From Kibdelosporangium banguiense (GTDB taxonomy: Bacteria > Actinomycetota > Actinomycetes > Mycobacteriales > Pseudonocardiaceae), in NCBI RefSeq assembly GCF_017876405.1, contig NZ_JAGINW010000001.1:2059203-2123202 (forward strand): a DNA stretch of 64,000 nucleotides, given 5' to 3'. The position numbers were made by a program, and so were the translations under genes. Positions 42,228-52,954 of the stretch are shown piece by piece (within the stretch, counting starts at the first letter, position 1; the number at the start of each line of letters is the position of its first letter). The notes beneath the pieces are model-generated. The model ran no database searches, was not told the DNA's origin, and saw only the letters and a list, made by a program, of their open reading frames with translations.

Positions 42228-42653
42228 TTAGTCGCGGAAGACGACTGCCCGCAACATCACAAAGTTGATCAAGGTCGCGGTGGCCTGAGCCACCACCCAC
42301 GCCACTGTGAGTTCCCATCGGAAGTCACCGAGCAGGTGCAACATCAGCGCGTTCACACCGATGTTGACGAAAAACGTCACGGTGTAAAGCAGCATGAACT
42401 TCGCAACCGGCGCGGCCCCGCCCGCGGCGTTGAACGTCCAACGCCGGTTGAGCAGATAGGCAGTCGTGGTACCCAGGATGAAGCTTACCGCTTTTGCCAG
42501 GTGCACCCACGTGCCGAGCGCGATGAGGCCCTGGTAGACCCCATAGTCCACCAGCGCCGACAAACCGCCGACCAGGACAAAACGGGTGAGCTGGGTGAGC
42601 AAACCCACACGGCGTGATCCGGTGTCCGACCCAGTGTCCACTGCTGTCACCAC
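42228..42653 (-). CDS. GtrA-family membrane protein
   Basis: The 141-residue protein has four hydrophobic segments and the GtrA pattern: RFVLVGGLSALVDYGVYQGL, a central AYLLNRRWTF and ATLINFVMLRAVVF at the end. In mycobacteria the equivalent gene (Rv3789) sits next to dprE1 and is linked to arabinan assembly, either as a carrier for decaprenyl-phosphoryl arabinose or as an anchor for AftA. Here it is divergent from dprE1 with 86 bp between, and precedes glfT2. The role is inferred from position. Confidence 0.88.
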   Translation of the reverse strand: MVTAVDTGSDTGSRRVGLLTQLTRFVLVGGLSALVDYGVYQGLIALGTWVHLAKAVSFILGTTTAYLLNRRWTFNAAGGAAPVAKFMLLYTVTFFVNIGVNALMLHLLGDFRWELTVAWVVAQATATLINFVMLRAVVFRD

Positions 42654-42739
42654 GAATCCTCACTGTCAGGTCTGGCCGGCAGGTCAGGCCGCAGAAGCCC
42701 CCAGCAGTCTAGAAGTCGCCGCTGAGTACCCTCGGGCGG

Positions 42740-44095
42740 GTGGAAGCCGAGATGCGAACGCTGGCCGGCTGGGGCAGAACCGCGCCGAGTACCGCGCGTG
42801 TGGTGGTCCCCAAGACCGTCCTGGATGTGATTGAGGCGCTCAAGTCGGCCGACGAGCGCGGTGTCATCGCCCGCGGACTCGGCCGTGCGTACGGCGACCC
42901 CGCGCAGAACGCCGGTGGCCTGGTCATCGACATGACCGGGCTGGACCGGATCCACGCCATCGACGCGGACGCCGCGACCGTCGACACGGACGCGGGGGTC
43001 AGCCTTGACACACTTATGCGCCGGCTGCTGCCGTTCGGGCTGTGGATGCCGGTACTGCCCGGCACCCGGCAGGTCAGCGTCGGCGGTGCGATCGGCGCGG
43101 ACATCCACGGCAAGGCCCACCACGTGGAGGGCAGCTTCTGCGACCACGTGCAGTCGATGGACGTGGTCACGGCCGACGGCGAGGTCCGCAGGCTGACCCC
43201 GGACGGCCCGGACTCGGAGCTGTTCTGGGCGACCGCCGGGGGCATGGGCCTGACCGGTGTGGTGGTGCGCGCGACGCTGAAGCTCAACCGCGTCGAGACC
43301 GCGTACTTCAAGGTCGACACCGACCAGATCGACAACCTCGACGACCTGATGGCCAAGCAGTCGGTCGACGACGACAAGTACCTGGAGTCGGTCTCCTGGT
43401 TCGACTCCACGATGACCGGCCCGCACCTCGGCCGCGGCATCCTGACCAGGGCCAACCACGCGACCCTGGACGACCTGCCCCGCAAGCTGCGGGCCAACCC
43501 GCTGAAGTTCGACGCGCCGCAGCTGCTGACCATCCCGAACATCTTCCCGCCGGGACTGCTCAACAAGCTGACCGCGCGTGCCTTCAACGAGCTCTGGTAC
43601 CGCAAGTCGCCGACGAAGTACGGCGCCATCCAGAACATCACGATGTTCCTGCACCCGCTGGACATCATGGGCGAGTGGAACCGGCTCTACGGCCCGCACG
43701 GGTTCCTGCAGTACCAGTACGTCATCCCGTTCGGCCAGGAAGACGCCGTCAAGCGGAGCGTGCGGCTGATCGCGGAGTCCGGGCACGTGTCGGCGCTGAA
43801 CGTGCTCAAGCGCTTCGGCGCGGGCAACCGGGCGCCGCTGTCGTTCCCCGAGCCCGGCTGGACGCTGGCGGTGGACCTGCCGGCCAAGCCCGGTCTCGCC
43901 GAGCTCTGCACCGAGCTGGACGAGCTGGTGCTCGGCACGGGCGGGCGGCTGTACCTGGCCAAGGAGTCCAGGACCACGGCCGAGGCGCTGCAGCGGATGT
44001 ACCCCCGGATCGACGAGTGGCGCAAGGTCCGCGCGTCGGTCGACCCGAACGGAATCTTTGTCTCCGACATGGCCAGAAGGTTGAGGCTCACGTGA
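42740..44095 (+). CDS. dprE1: Decaprenylphosphoryl-beta-D-ribose 2'-oxidase DprE1
   Basis: The 451-residue FAD-binding oxidase has GRGLGRAYGDPAQNAGG, LPGTRQVSVGGAIGADIHGK and HHVEGSFCDHV for flavin binding, and the C-terminal RLYLAKESRTTAE and VDPNGIFVSDMARRL typical of DprE1. It oxidises decaprenyl-phosphoryl ribose to the keto intermediate that DprE2 reduces to DPA, the arabinan donor. The mycobacterial GWNICVDF segment, whose Cys387 is the target of covalent benzothiazinone inhibitors, reads GWTLAVDL here, so Cys is Ala (codon 43868-43870). Start GTG 42740 or ATG 42752. It is coupled to dprE2 by GTGA. Confidence 0.94.
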   Translation: MEAEMRTLAGWGRTAPSTARVVVPKTVLDVIEALKSADERGVIARGLGRAYGDPAQNAGGLVIDMTGLDRIHAIDADAATVDTDAGVSLDTLMRRLLPFGLWMPVLPGTRQVSVGGAIGADIHGKAHHVEGSFCDHVQSMDVVTADGEVRRLTPDGPDSELFWATAGGMGLTGVVVRATLKLNRVETAYFKVDTDQIDNLDDLMAKQSVDDDKYLESVSWFDSTMTGPHLGRGILTRANHATLDDLPRKLRANPLKFDAPQLLTIPNIFPPGLLNKLTARAFNELWYRKSPTKYGAIQNITMFLHPLDIMGEWNRLYGPHGFLQYQYVIPFGQEDAVKRSVRLIAESGHVSALNVLKRFGAGNRAPLSFPEPGWTLAVDLPAKPGLAELCTELDELVLGTGGRLYLAKESRTTAEALQRMYPRIDEWRKVRASVDPNGIFVSDMARRLRLT

Positions 44096-44847
44096 TTGAC
44101 GCGGTTGGCAGCCCCCAGTCGCTGCTGTTGCTCGGCGGTACCTCCGAGATCGGCCTGGCGGTCGCCGAACGCTACGCGCGGCAGCGTCCCCTGCGGATCA
44201 CGCTGGCCGCACGGCCCTCGGAACGGCTCGACGCGGCCGCCGCCCGCCTGCGGGACGCGGGCGCGACGGTCAGCACGCTCCCGTTCGACGCCAAGCAGCC
44301 CGACACGCACACCGAGGTGATCGAGAAGGCGTTCGCCGACGGCGACATCGACGTCACCATCGTGGCGTTCGGTGTGCTCGGCGACCAGGAAGAAGCCTGG
44401 ACGAACGTAGACGTCGCCCGTGAGCTGGCCGAGGTCAACTACGTCGCGGCCGTGACCATCGGCGTGCCGCTGGCCGAGCGTCTGCGCAAGCAGGGCCACG
44501 GCGCGCTTGTCGCGCTGTCGTCCGCCGCCGGTGAGCGCGCCCGCCGGTCGAACTTCGTGTACGGCTCCACCAAAGCCGGATTCGACGCGTTCTACACAGG
44601 CCTGACGTACGCCCTGAAGCCGCACGGCGTGACCGTGACCGTCATCCGGCCCGGGTTCGTCCGGTCGAAGATGACCGAAGGCCTCAAGCCCGCGCCGTTG
44701 TCCCAGACCCCGGAGCAGGTCGCCGAGATCGTCGTCAACGCGGTACGCAACCGTCGTGAGCAGGCGTGGGCGCCGGCCGCGTTCCGTCCCGTGATGTCCA
44801 TACTGCGGCACGTGCCGCGGCCGATCTTCCGCAAGCTGCCCTTCTGA
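44092..44847 (+). CDS. dprE2: Decaprenylphosphoryl-D-2-keto erythropentose reductase DprE2
   Basis: GTG 44092 overlaps the dprE1 stop (GTGA), giving 251 residues of an SDR: LLLLGGTSEIGLAVAERYA at the NAD(P)H site, a catalytic VALSSAAGERARRSN segment and YGSTK (YxxxK), then RPGFVRSKMTEG. With DprE1 it completes the epimerisation of decaprenyl-phosphoryl ribose to arabinose. Order and overlap are as in mycobacteria. Its end is 4 bp from that of the convergent AftB-like gene. Confidence 0.94.
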   Translation: MIDAVGSPQSLLLLGGTSEIGLAVAERYARQRPLRITLAARPSERLDAAAARLRDAGATVSTLPFDAKQPDTHTEVIEKAFADGDIDVTIVAFGVLGDQEEAWTNVDVARELAEVNYVAAVTIGVPLAERLRKQGHGALVALSSAAGERARRSNFVYGSTKAGFDAFYTGLTYALKPHGVTVTVIRPGFVRSKMTEGLKPAPLSQTPEQVAEIVVNAVRNRREQAWAPAAFRPVMSILRHVPRPIFRKLPF

Positions 44848-44851
44848 CCTG

Positions 44852-46402
44852 CTACCGGGCAGGTAGCAGGGTGAAGTGACCGACGCCCTTGGCGGCCGAT
44901 TCGACAGTCCAGCTGTCCGGACCGGTCGCCGGGCCCGGGTCGTAGTGGATCTCGTAGTCGATCGGCCGCGGCTGGGTGGTGAAGTCCAGCCAGGCGTAGT
45001 TCGCGCGTAGGGCCAGGCTGGTGACCGGATTCGAGTTGTCGATCTTGAACTGGACCTTGCCGATCACCCGGCCGCGGTCGGCGAACTCGTCGACGATGGC
45101 GCAGTCACAGAAATAGGCGAACGTACCGATCTCACCGGGACTGGCGACGGTCTTGTCGCCGACGCGCCGGCCGATCTCCTTCGCCACGCGTGCGTAGTCC
45201 GTCGCGCTGGCCCAGTTGCCGAATATGGGCGGGGCGTCCCAGGGCACGCCCTGCTTGACGTCCGCGGCGAGGTTGCCGAATCCGAGCAGGGCGACGAGCG
45301 TCAGCACGACGGTAGGCGCTCCTGGGCGTAGTGATGGCTCCCGTTGGGCGCTGGCCAGCCACGCACCGACGGCCACGGCGAGAAAGACCGACAAGGAGAC
45401 AATCGGCGTCACGTAGTACCAGTGGTACGGCCCGACGCCCATGAACGAGTAGACGGCGTAGTAGACGATGCCGCCGATGCCTAGCGCCGCGGCCGGGGTG
45501 ATCCGGCGGACCTGTGAGGTCTCCTCCCAGCGGGTCGCGGTGCGCAGGACGGCCCAGGCCGCCACCGCGATCACACCAAGCAGCGCGGCGCCGAACGCCA
45601 GCGGCACGACCAGCCTGCTGCCCAGGAAGTACATCACCGGGCCGCTGACGAAGCTCCACGGCGCGAACAGCCCCTCCTGCAGGGTCTTGATCACCAGCGT
45701 GTCCGGGATGGCCGAACCGAGCGCGAACCAGCTGAAGACGTACCAAGGACCGGCCGTGACCACGGCACCCGCGATCGCGCGCAGCAGCTTGCGCCGGATC
45801 GAGGCCGTGAAGAACGCGACCACCAGCACGAAGACGATCAGGTCGAGCCGGGCCAGCACGGCCAGCCCAGAGATCACGCCGAACCAGAAGACCCGGCCTT
45901 CGGCGGCCATCGCGACCAGCAGCACGAGTACAGCGGGGATCAGGACGACCTCGAGGCCGATGGCCGACAGCAGTATCGGGTTGAGCAGCACCAGCGCCAG
46001 GCCGAGCACGGCCGAGACGACCGGCAGGTCCATCGCCCGCACGATCCGGGTCCAGCCCCACGCCATCGCCATCGACAACCCGACGGTGACGATGCCGAGG
46101 CCCAGAACAGGGTGCACCTCGCCGGAAACACCGGTGAGGGCCGTGGCGATCGCCAGCAGGATGACGTTCAACGGCGACGTCGCCGAGTTGGCCACTTCCT
46201 GCGGGATCAGGCCCCAGTGCAGGTCTGTGGCGACGTTCCTGGCGTACGCGAGAGTGATGTACGCGTCGTCGGTCAGGCTGTTGCGGACAAGCATGAAGAG
46301 CAGCAGCGCGGCCACTGCTGTCCCGCCGACGAGCGACAGGACACCTCTTCGGGACAACTGTGTGAGTTTTGCCTGGTAAAGCGCGGTGTCGACTTGGGTC
46401 AT
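44852..46402 (-). CDS. GT-C membrane glycosyltransferase, AftB-like
   Basis: The 516-residue protein has about ten membrane segments and a C-terminal soluble part. The first extracytoplasmic loop has LTDDAYITLAYARN and EVANSATSPLNVILLA. This resembles the DD and N-T-S-x-x-W/L motifs of the terminal arabinofuranosyltransferase AftB, which uses decaprenyl-phosphoryl arabinose outside the membrane. The gene is directly downstream of ubiA (20-bp gap) in the position of mycobacterial aftB. The chain is shorter than AftB of M. tuberculosis, so AftB-like is the safe label. It is the last gene of the glf-PAP2-ubiA operon. Confidence 0.72.
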   Translation of the reverse strand: MTQVDTALYQAKLTQLSRRGVLSLVGGTAVAALLLFMLVRNSLTDDAYITLAYARNVATDLHWGLIPQEVANSATSPLNVILLAIATALTGVSGEVHPVLGLGIVTVGLSMAMAWGWTRIVRAMDLPVVSAVLGLALVLLNPILLSAIGLEVVLIPAVLVLLVAMAAEGRVFWFGVISGLAVLARLDLIVFVLVVAFFTASIRRKLLRAIAGAVVTAGPWYVFSWFALGSAIPDTLVIKTLQEGLFAPWSFVSGPVMYFLGSRLVVPLAFGAALLGVIAVAAWAVLRTATRWEETSQVRRITPAAALGIGGIVYYAVYSFMGVGPYHWYYVTPIVSLSVFLAVAVGAWLASAQREPSLRPGAPTVVLTLVALLGFGNLAADVKQGVPWDAPPIFGNWASATDYARVAKEIGRRVGDKTVASPGEIGTFAYFCDCAIVDEFADRGRVIGKVQFKIDNSNPVTSLALRANYAWLDFTTQPRPIDYEIHYDPGPATGPDSWTVESAAKGVGHFTLLPAR

Positions 46403-46422
46403 ACACGGACCCCCCGTATGGG

Positions 46423-47314
46423 TTACAAGTAGACCGCCAAGGCCAACGTCGCAACCCAGGCGAGTCCGAGTACCTGCAGGACACGATCGCGCAGGGCGAT
46501 CTCCTCAGGCTCCCCCGCGTTCCCGCCGTCCACATCGACCGCGTACCGCAGCACGGCAACGACAAAGGGGATCATCGACACTGACGACCAGACCTGGTTG
46601 TGATCCTCACGGATCTCGAACGCCCACAAGCCGTAGGTCATGATCACGACCGCCGCGGACGTCGCCCAGACGAACCTCAGGTAACTCGCAGAGTACTTGG
46701 CCAGCGAGGCCCGGATCTTGGCGCCGGTCTTCTCGAACAGTGTTATCTCGGCATAACGCTTGCCGGAGACCATGAACAACGAGCCGAAAGCGGTGACCAG
46801 CAGGAACCACTGGGACACCGGGATGCCCGCGGCCGCGCCACCGGCGATCGAGCGCATCAGGAAGCCGGAGGCCACGATGCACAGGTCGATCACGGTCTGG
46901 TGCTTGAGGCCGAAGCAGTACCCCAGCTGGACGACCTCGTAGACCGCGATCACCAGCGCCAGCTGCCAGCTGGCGACCAGCGACACCCCGAGAGCGCCGA
47001 GGAACAACACGACCGCGATCGCCATCGCGGCCTTGACCGGCACGATCCCGGCCGCGATCGGCCGGTTGCGCTTGGTCGGGTGTGCGCGGTCCGCCTCGAC
47101 GTCGATCGCGTCGTTGACGAAGTACACCGCGGAAGCCGCCATGCAGAACGCGACGAACGCGATGCCCGCGTCGGCGAGCACCGCGGTGTCGGTCAGCTTG
47201 CTGGCGGTGAACGGCGCCGCCAGCACCAGGATGTTCTTGATCCACTGGCGCGGCCGGGCGGTCTTGATCAGACCGCCGACCAGGCCGAGCGGCTTCTTGC
47301 CCACAGGCTCTGTT

Positions 47315-47343
<29 letters not shown>
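46423..47343 (-). CDS. ubiA: Decaprenyl-phosphate phosphoribosyltransferase (UbiA family)
   Basis: The 306-residue UbiA-type prenyltransferase has about nine membrane helices. The first aspartate motif is YFVNDAIDVEADRAHPTKRN; the second region KHQTVIDLCIVASGFLMR is also conserved. Like Rv3806c it transfers phosphoribose from PRPP to decaprenyl phosphate, the first committed step toward decaprenyl-phosphoryl arabinose. Its start lies 29 bp inside the PAP2 phosphatase gene, so the two are coupled. Neighbours glf, PAP2, aftB-like and dprE1/2 support the assignment. Confidence 0.93.
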
Positions 47344-49378
<2,035 letters not shown>

Positions 49379-50251
49379 TCAGCGGAGGGCGGGGAGGACT
49401 TCGGCGGCGATTGCTTCGACGATTTGTTCTGAGCCGGCGTAGATGCCGTCGTGGCGGGGCCAGGGGACTGTGACGTCGGTGAAGCCGAGGGCTTCGGCGC
49501 GGCCTAGGACGTCGCGGAAGTATTCGACGCTGGTGAGGGCGAATTCGGGGGCGCCGTCGAGGTTCACGTACCTGTCGATTGTTGCTGGGTTGCGGCCTAC
49601 GGCTTCGAGTGTGTCGGTGAATTGGGCGGCGACGTCGGCCAGTGCTGCCCACCAGGCGTCCATGCTGTCGTGGTTTGTGCCTGTGGTTACCCAGCCTGTG
49701 CCGTAGCGGGCGGCTACGCGCATGGATTTGGGGCCGTTGGCAGCGACGACGAAGGGTAGGCGGGGGCGTTGGACGCAGCCGGGGGCGTTGCGGGCTTCGA
49801 CGGCTTCGTAGTACTTGCCGCGCCATGTTGTGCGGTCCTGGCGGAGTAGCAGGTCGAGCAGCTCGACGAATTCGCTGAAGCGGTCGGCGCGGCTTCGGGG
49901 TTGTGGGATGTCGCCCATCACCTTGGTGTCATATCCGCTGCCGCCGGCGCCGACGCCCAGGATGAAGCGGCCGTCGGATACGTCGTCGATCGCGGTCAGC
50001 TCGCGGACGAACGGCACTGGGTGCCGGAAGTTCGGGGTCGCAACCCATGTTCCCAGCCGGATGGTCGACGTGACCATCGCCGCCGCGGTCAGGGTCGGCA
50101 TGGCACCGAACCATGGGCCGTCGACCAGGGACCGCCACCCTAGGTGGTCGTATGTCCACGCGTGGTCGAAGCCGTATTCCTCGGCGGCTCGCCATTTGGG
50201 CTCAGCAGCCCACCACCGGTACTCGGGTAGGATCTCGATGCCAACTCGCAC
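49379..50251 (-). CDS. LLM-class, probably F420-dependent, oxidoreductase
   Basis: GTG 50251 gives about 290 residues of a luciferase-like monooxygenase fold: EILPEYRWWAAEPKWRAAEE, HAWTYDHLGWRSL, LGTWVATPNFRHPVPFVREL, ILGVGAGGSGYD and YYEAVEARNAPG. Actinobacterial LLM proteins of this form use coenzyme F420 more often than FMN; the cofactor is inferred. It reduces or oxidises an unknown substrate in the cytosol. The start is 50 bp from the divergent GT-C gene. Confidence 0.85.
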   Translation of the reverse strand: MRVGIEILPEYRWWAAEPKWRAAEEYGFDHAWTYDHLGWRSLVDGPWFGAMPTLTAAAMVTSTIRLGTWVATPNFRHPVPFVRELTAIDDVSDGRFILGVGAGGSGYDTKVMGDIPQPRSRADRFSEFVELLDLLLRQDRTTWRGKYYEAVEARNAPGCVQRPRLPFVVAANGPKSMRVAARYGTGWVTTGTNHDSMDAWWAALADVAAQFTDTLEAVGRNPATIDRYVNLDGAPEFALTSVEYFRDVLGRAEALGFTDVTVPWPRHDGIYAGSEQIVEAIAAEVLPALR

Positions 50252-50301
50252 GATGATCGACCGTAGCGCTTTCCGCTGTCTGCTGCCCAAGCTACGGCCA
50301 C

Positions 50302-52113
50302 ATGGAGGCTTTGTCGCTCGTGTTAGACGTCACTGAGCGTGTCGCGGTCACCGCATCGCCGACCGTGGTAAGCCGCAAGTCGGTCCTGATCAGGCTGGCG
50401 ATACATGTCGCCTGGGTGATCGCGCTGGCCGTGGCCGTGGTCGCGCGGGTGGCCCGATTCGGTTTCACAGCCGCTGACCAGGGATTCATCCTGGCCGGCA
50501 GCTGGCGGCTGCTGCACGGCGAGATCCCGCACCTGGATATCGTCTCGGCCCGGCCGCTGGGCTCCAGCGTGCTGCACGTGATCGACTTCCTGATCCCGGC
50601 GCCGCTGTACATCTCGTCGGTGTTCCTGGCCATGATCGAGCTGATCGTCTTCACGATCGCGTGCGCCGCGCTGCTGACCAGGACGTCGCCGTTGCAGTGG
50701 GGTCCACTGCGGACGCTGCTGGTCGCCGCCGCGTCACTGGTCAACCTGCACCTGTTCACGCTGATGGCCTGGCACACCATCGACGGCCTGATGCTGACCG
50801 CCGTCGGCTGGTGGATGCTGGACGCCGGACTGCGCTCGCAGAACCCGTGGCAGCGGCGAATCGGCTTGGCACTGCTGGGTTTCGCGGTGATCACCAAGCA
50901 GAGTTTCGCGCTGGCCGTGCCCATCGGTTTCCTGATCCTGTTCCTGCACCCCGATGCCCGCAAGCAGGCGAAATCCTGGCTGCGCGTCCTGATCGACCTG
51001 CTGTGCCTCGGCTCGGTTCCGATCCTCTACTTCGGGACCGTCGCGGCGGCCGGTGGTCTCGGTGAGGCGATCCTGCAGCTGACGAGCGCCAAAGGCGCGT
51101 ACGGCGAATCGCTGATCTGGTTCTGGCAGAACGACTTCAGCGTGATCTTCGACCAGGCCCAGATCGACTGGCGGCGGGCTGTTCTCGGGGTCTTCGGAGT
51201 GTCGCTTCTCCTCGGTGTCCTCTGGCTGCTGAGAGACCGGATCGGCGTGGCCGGAGTGTGGCTGCGGATCCTGGCCGCGGCGGGCGGCGTGGCGATCACG
51301 GTCTACTCGCTGGCCGACACCGAGCTGTCGTACCCGCCCACGTGGGCTATCAAGATCGCCTGGATCTTCGCCGCGGCGATCGTCCTGGACGCGGTGGTGC
51401 ACAAGTACTTCCCGTGGCGGCCGTTGCTGCTTGTGGTCCTGGCGTACTCGGCGAGCCTGTCGTGGGGGTACGACTATCCCGCGCTGCTCGGGGGCACACT
51501 CGTGATCGCGACCTTGGAGATCCTGCTGTCGGCGGTGCCGGAAGTCCGGATCGTGCCCCGCGTGGTGACCGCGTTGGCCGGGGTTGTCGCCCTGGCGGCA
51601 GCGAGTTTCGCGCTGGTCACCGCACACGACCGGAGCGTGACGGCCGATCAGCCGCACGACAAGCTGACGGTGGACCTGGGCTCCGTGCTGCCCGAAATGA
51701 GCGGTATCCGCACGAGCCCGATCACAGCCACCTATGTCCGGCAGATCAAGGACTGTGTCGCGAAGTACCCCGCTGACAATGTCGCGGTGCTGCCGCACAA
51801 CTCGTTTGTCTATCCGGTCATGAAGCTGCACAACCCGTTCCCGCTGGACTGGCCGCTGGACGCGGAACTCGTCGCCGACGCGATCCCCCGCACGGACGCC
51901 GCGATCGACAACCTGAACCGGGACGGCCACTACCTGGTCATCTTCCAGACTCTCGAAATCGACGCGCTACGCAAGGGTGTGCCTGTACCCGCTTCCGTGC
52001 CGCTCGACGCGGAGATCGCGCCTACCTCCAGTGTGGCGGTGCGGCTGATCAAGGACCGGCTCACCGGTGAAAGGATCACCTGCGGCAGTTTCGTGGGTGT
52101 CTGGTCACGATGA
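50302..52113 (+). CDS. Polytopic GT-C-like membrane protein
   Basis: The 603-residue protein has about eleven hydrophobic segments and a C-terminal soluble domain of roughly 170 residues. The first loop reads FGFTAADQGFILAGSWRLLHGEIPHLD, close to the DD/DE-type first-loop motif of GT-C glycosyltransferases; here the acidic position is AADQ. A similar loop pattern is seen in other wall arabinosyl- and mannosyltransferases. I cannot name the sugar or acceptor. Its placement between the galactan locus and the acyl-ACP operon suggests an envelope glycan role. The end overlaps the next gene's extended frame but not its chosen start. Confidence 0.7.
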   Translation: MEALSLVLDVTERVAVTASPTVVSRKSVLIRLAIHVAWVIALAVAVVARVARFGFTAADQGFILAGSWRLLHGEIPHLDIVSARPLGSSVLHVIDFLIPAPLYISSVFLAMIELIVFTIACAALLTRTSPLQWGPLRTLLVAAASLVNLHLFTLMAWHTIDGLMLTAVGWWMLDAGLRSQNPWQRRIGLALLGFAVITKQSFALAVPIGFLILFLHPDARKQAKSWLRVLIDLLCLGSVPILYFGTVAAAGGLGEAILQLTSAKGAYGESLIWFWQNDFSVIFDQAQIDWRRAVLGVFGVSLLLGVLWLLRDRIGVAGVWLRILAAAGGVAITVYSLADTELSYPPTWAIKIAWIFAAAIVLDAVVHKYFPWRPLLLVVLAYSASLSWGYDYPALLGGTLVIATLEILLSAVPEVRIVPRVVTALAGVVALAAASFALVTAHDRSVTADQPHDKLTVDLGSVLPEMSGIRTSPITATYVRQIKDCVAKYPADNVAVLPHNSFVYPVMKLHNPFPLDWPLDAELVADAIPRTDAAIDNLNRDGHYLVIFQTLEIDALRKGVPVPASVPLDAEIAPTSSVAVRLIKDRLTGERITCGSFVGVWSR

Positions 52114-52141
52114 TCCCGTCTGCCCGCCTCGGTCGGGCAGG

Positions 52142-52954
52142 ATGGATGATGTGCAGAAACCTGGACTGATCGCCTCGGACGTCGACGGGACCTTGCTCGA
52201 TGTGACCGAGCAGGTCAGTGCACGCACGGCGGCGGTTGTGACCAGGGTCACCGCGGCGGGCACTCCTTTTGTCCTCGTCAGCGGTCGTCCGCCGCGCTGG
52301 ATACCGAGCGTCGCCGAGCAGGCCGGGCTGACCGGATATGCGGTCTGCGCGAACGGCGCTGTGCTTTACGACATCGGCGCGGATCGCGTCTTGTCCGCGT
52401 ACACGTTGGATCCTGTGACGCTGCACGACGTCGCGAACGCGCTGCGGGAGGTTCTGCCCGGCATGGCGGTTGCCACTGAGCGGTACAACCCCAATGGCAC
52501 GCTGGATTCCTTTGTGGCCGAACACGACTACATCAGCCCTTGGGGGGACGCCGACAAACTGGCGAAACCGCGGGCCGAGGTCCTCGGCCACGAGGCAGTG
52601 AAATTACTGGTCCGGCACGACCGGATGACCAGCGAGGAGATGGCGGCCGTGGCGATCCCGGTGCTGCGCGGCTCGGTGAACATGACCTTCTCCACCAGCC
52701 GTGGCCTGATCGAGGTCTCCAAACTCGGCGTCACCAAGGCAACCGGTCTGGCCGAGGCCGCGAAACTGTTCTCGGTGGACGTCGCGGACGTGGTCGCGTT
52801 CGGCGACATGCCCAACGACATCCCCATGCTGGAGTGGGCCGGCCACGGCGTCGCCATGGCCAACGGCCACCCTGACGTCCTCGCGGTGGCGGACGAAATC
52901 GCCGCCGCCAATTCGCAGGACGGTGTCGCGCAGGTTCTCGAGCGCTGGTTCTAA
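52142..52954 (+). CDS. HAD-superfamily phosphatase, Cof type
   Basis: ATG 52142 gives 270 residues with the HAD signature: LIASDVDGTLLD (nucleophile Asp), FVLVSGRPPRW, a cap domain of Cof type (IIB), a Lys in VSKLGVTKATGL and VVAFGDMPNDIPMLEW with the metal aspartates. It dephosphorylates sugar phosphates, flavin or cofactor phosphates; the substrate is unknown. It follows the GT-C gene by 28 bp and probably shares its transcript. It is convergent with the LuxC-like gene, overlapping by 4 bp. Confidence 0.88.
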   Translation: MDDVQKPGLIASDVDGTLLDVTEQVSARTAAVVTRVTAAGTPFVLVSGRPPRWIPSVAEQAGLTGYAVCANGAVLYDIGADRVLSAYTLDPVTLHDVANALREVLPGMAVATERYNPNGTLDSFVAEHDYISPWGDADKLAKPRAEVLGHEAVKLLVRHDRMTSEEMAAVAIPVLRGSVNMTFSTSRGLIEVSKLGVTKATGLAEAAKLFSVDVADVVAFGDMPNDIPMLEWAGHGVAMANGHPDVLAVADEIAAANSQDGVAQVLERWF

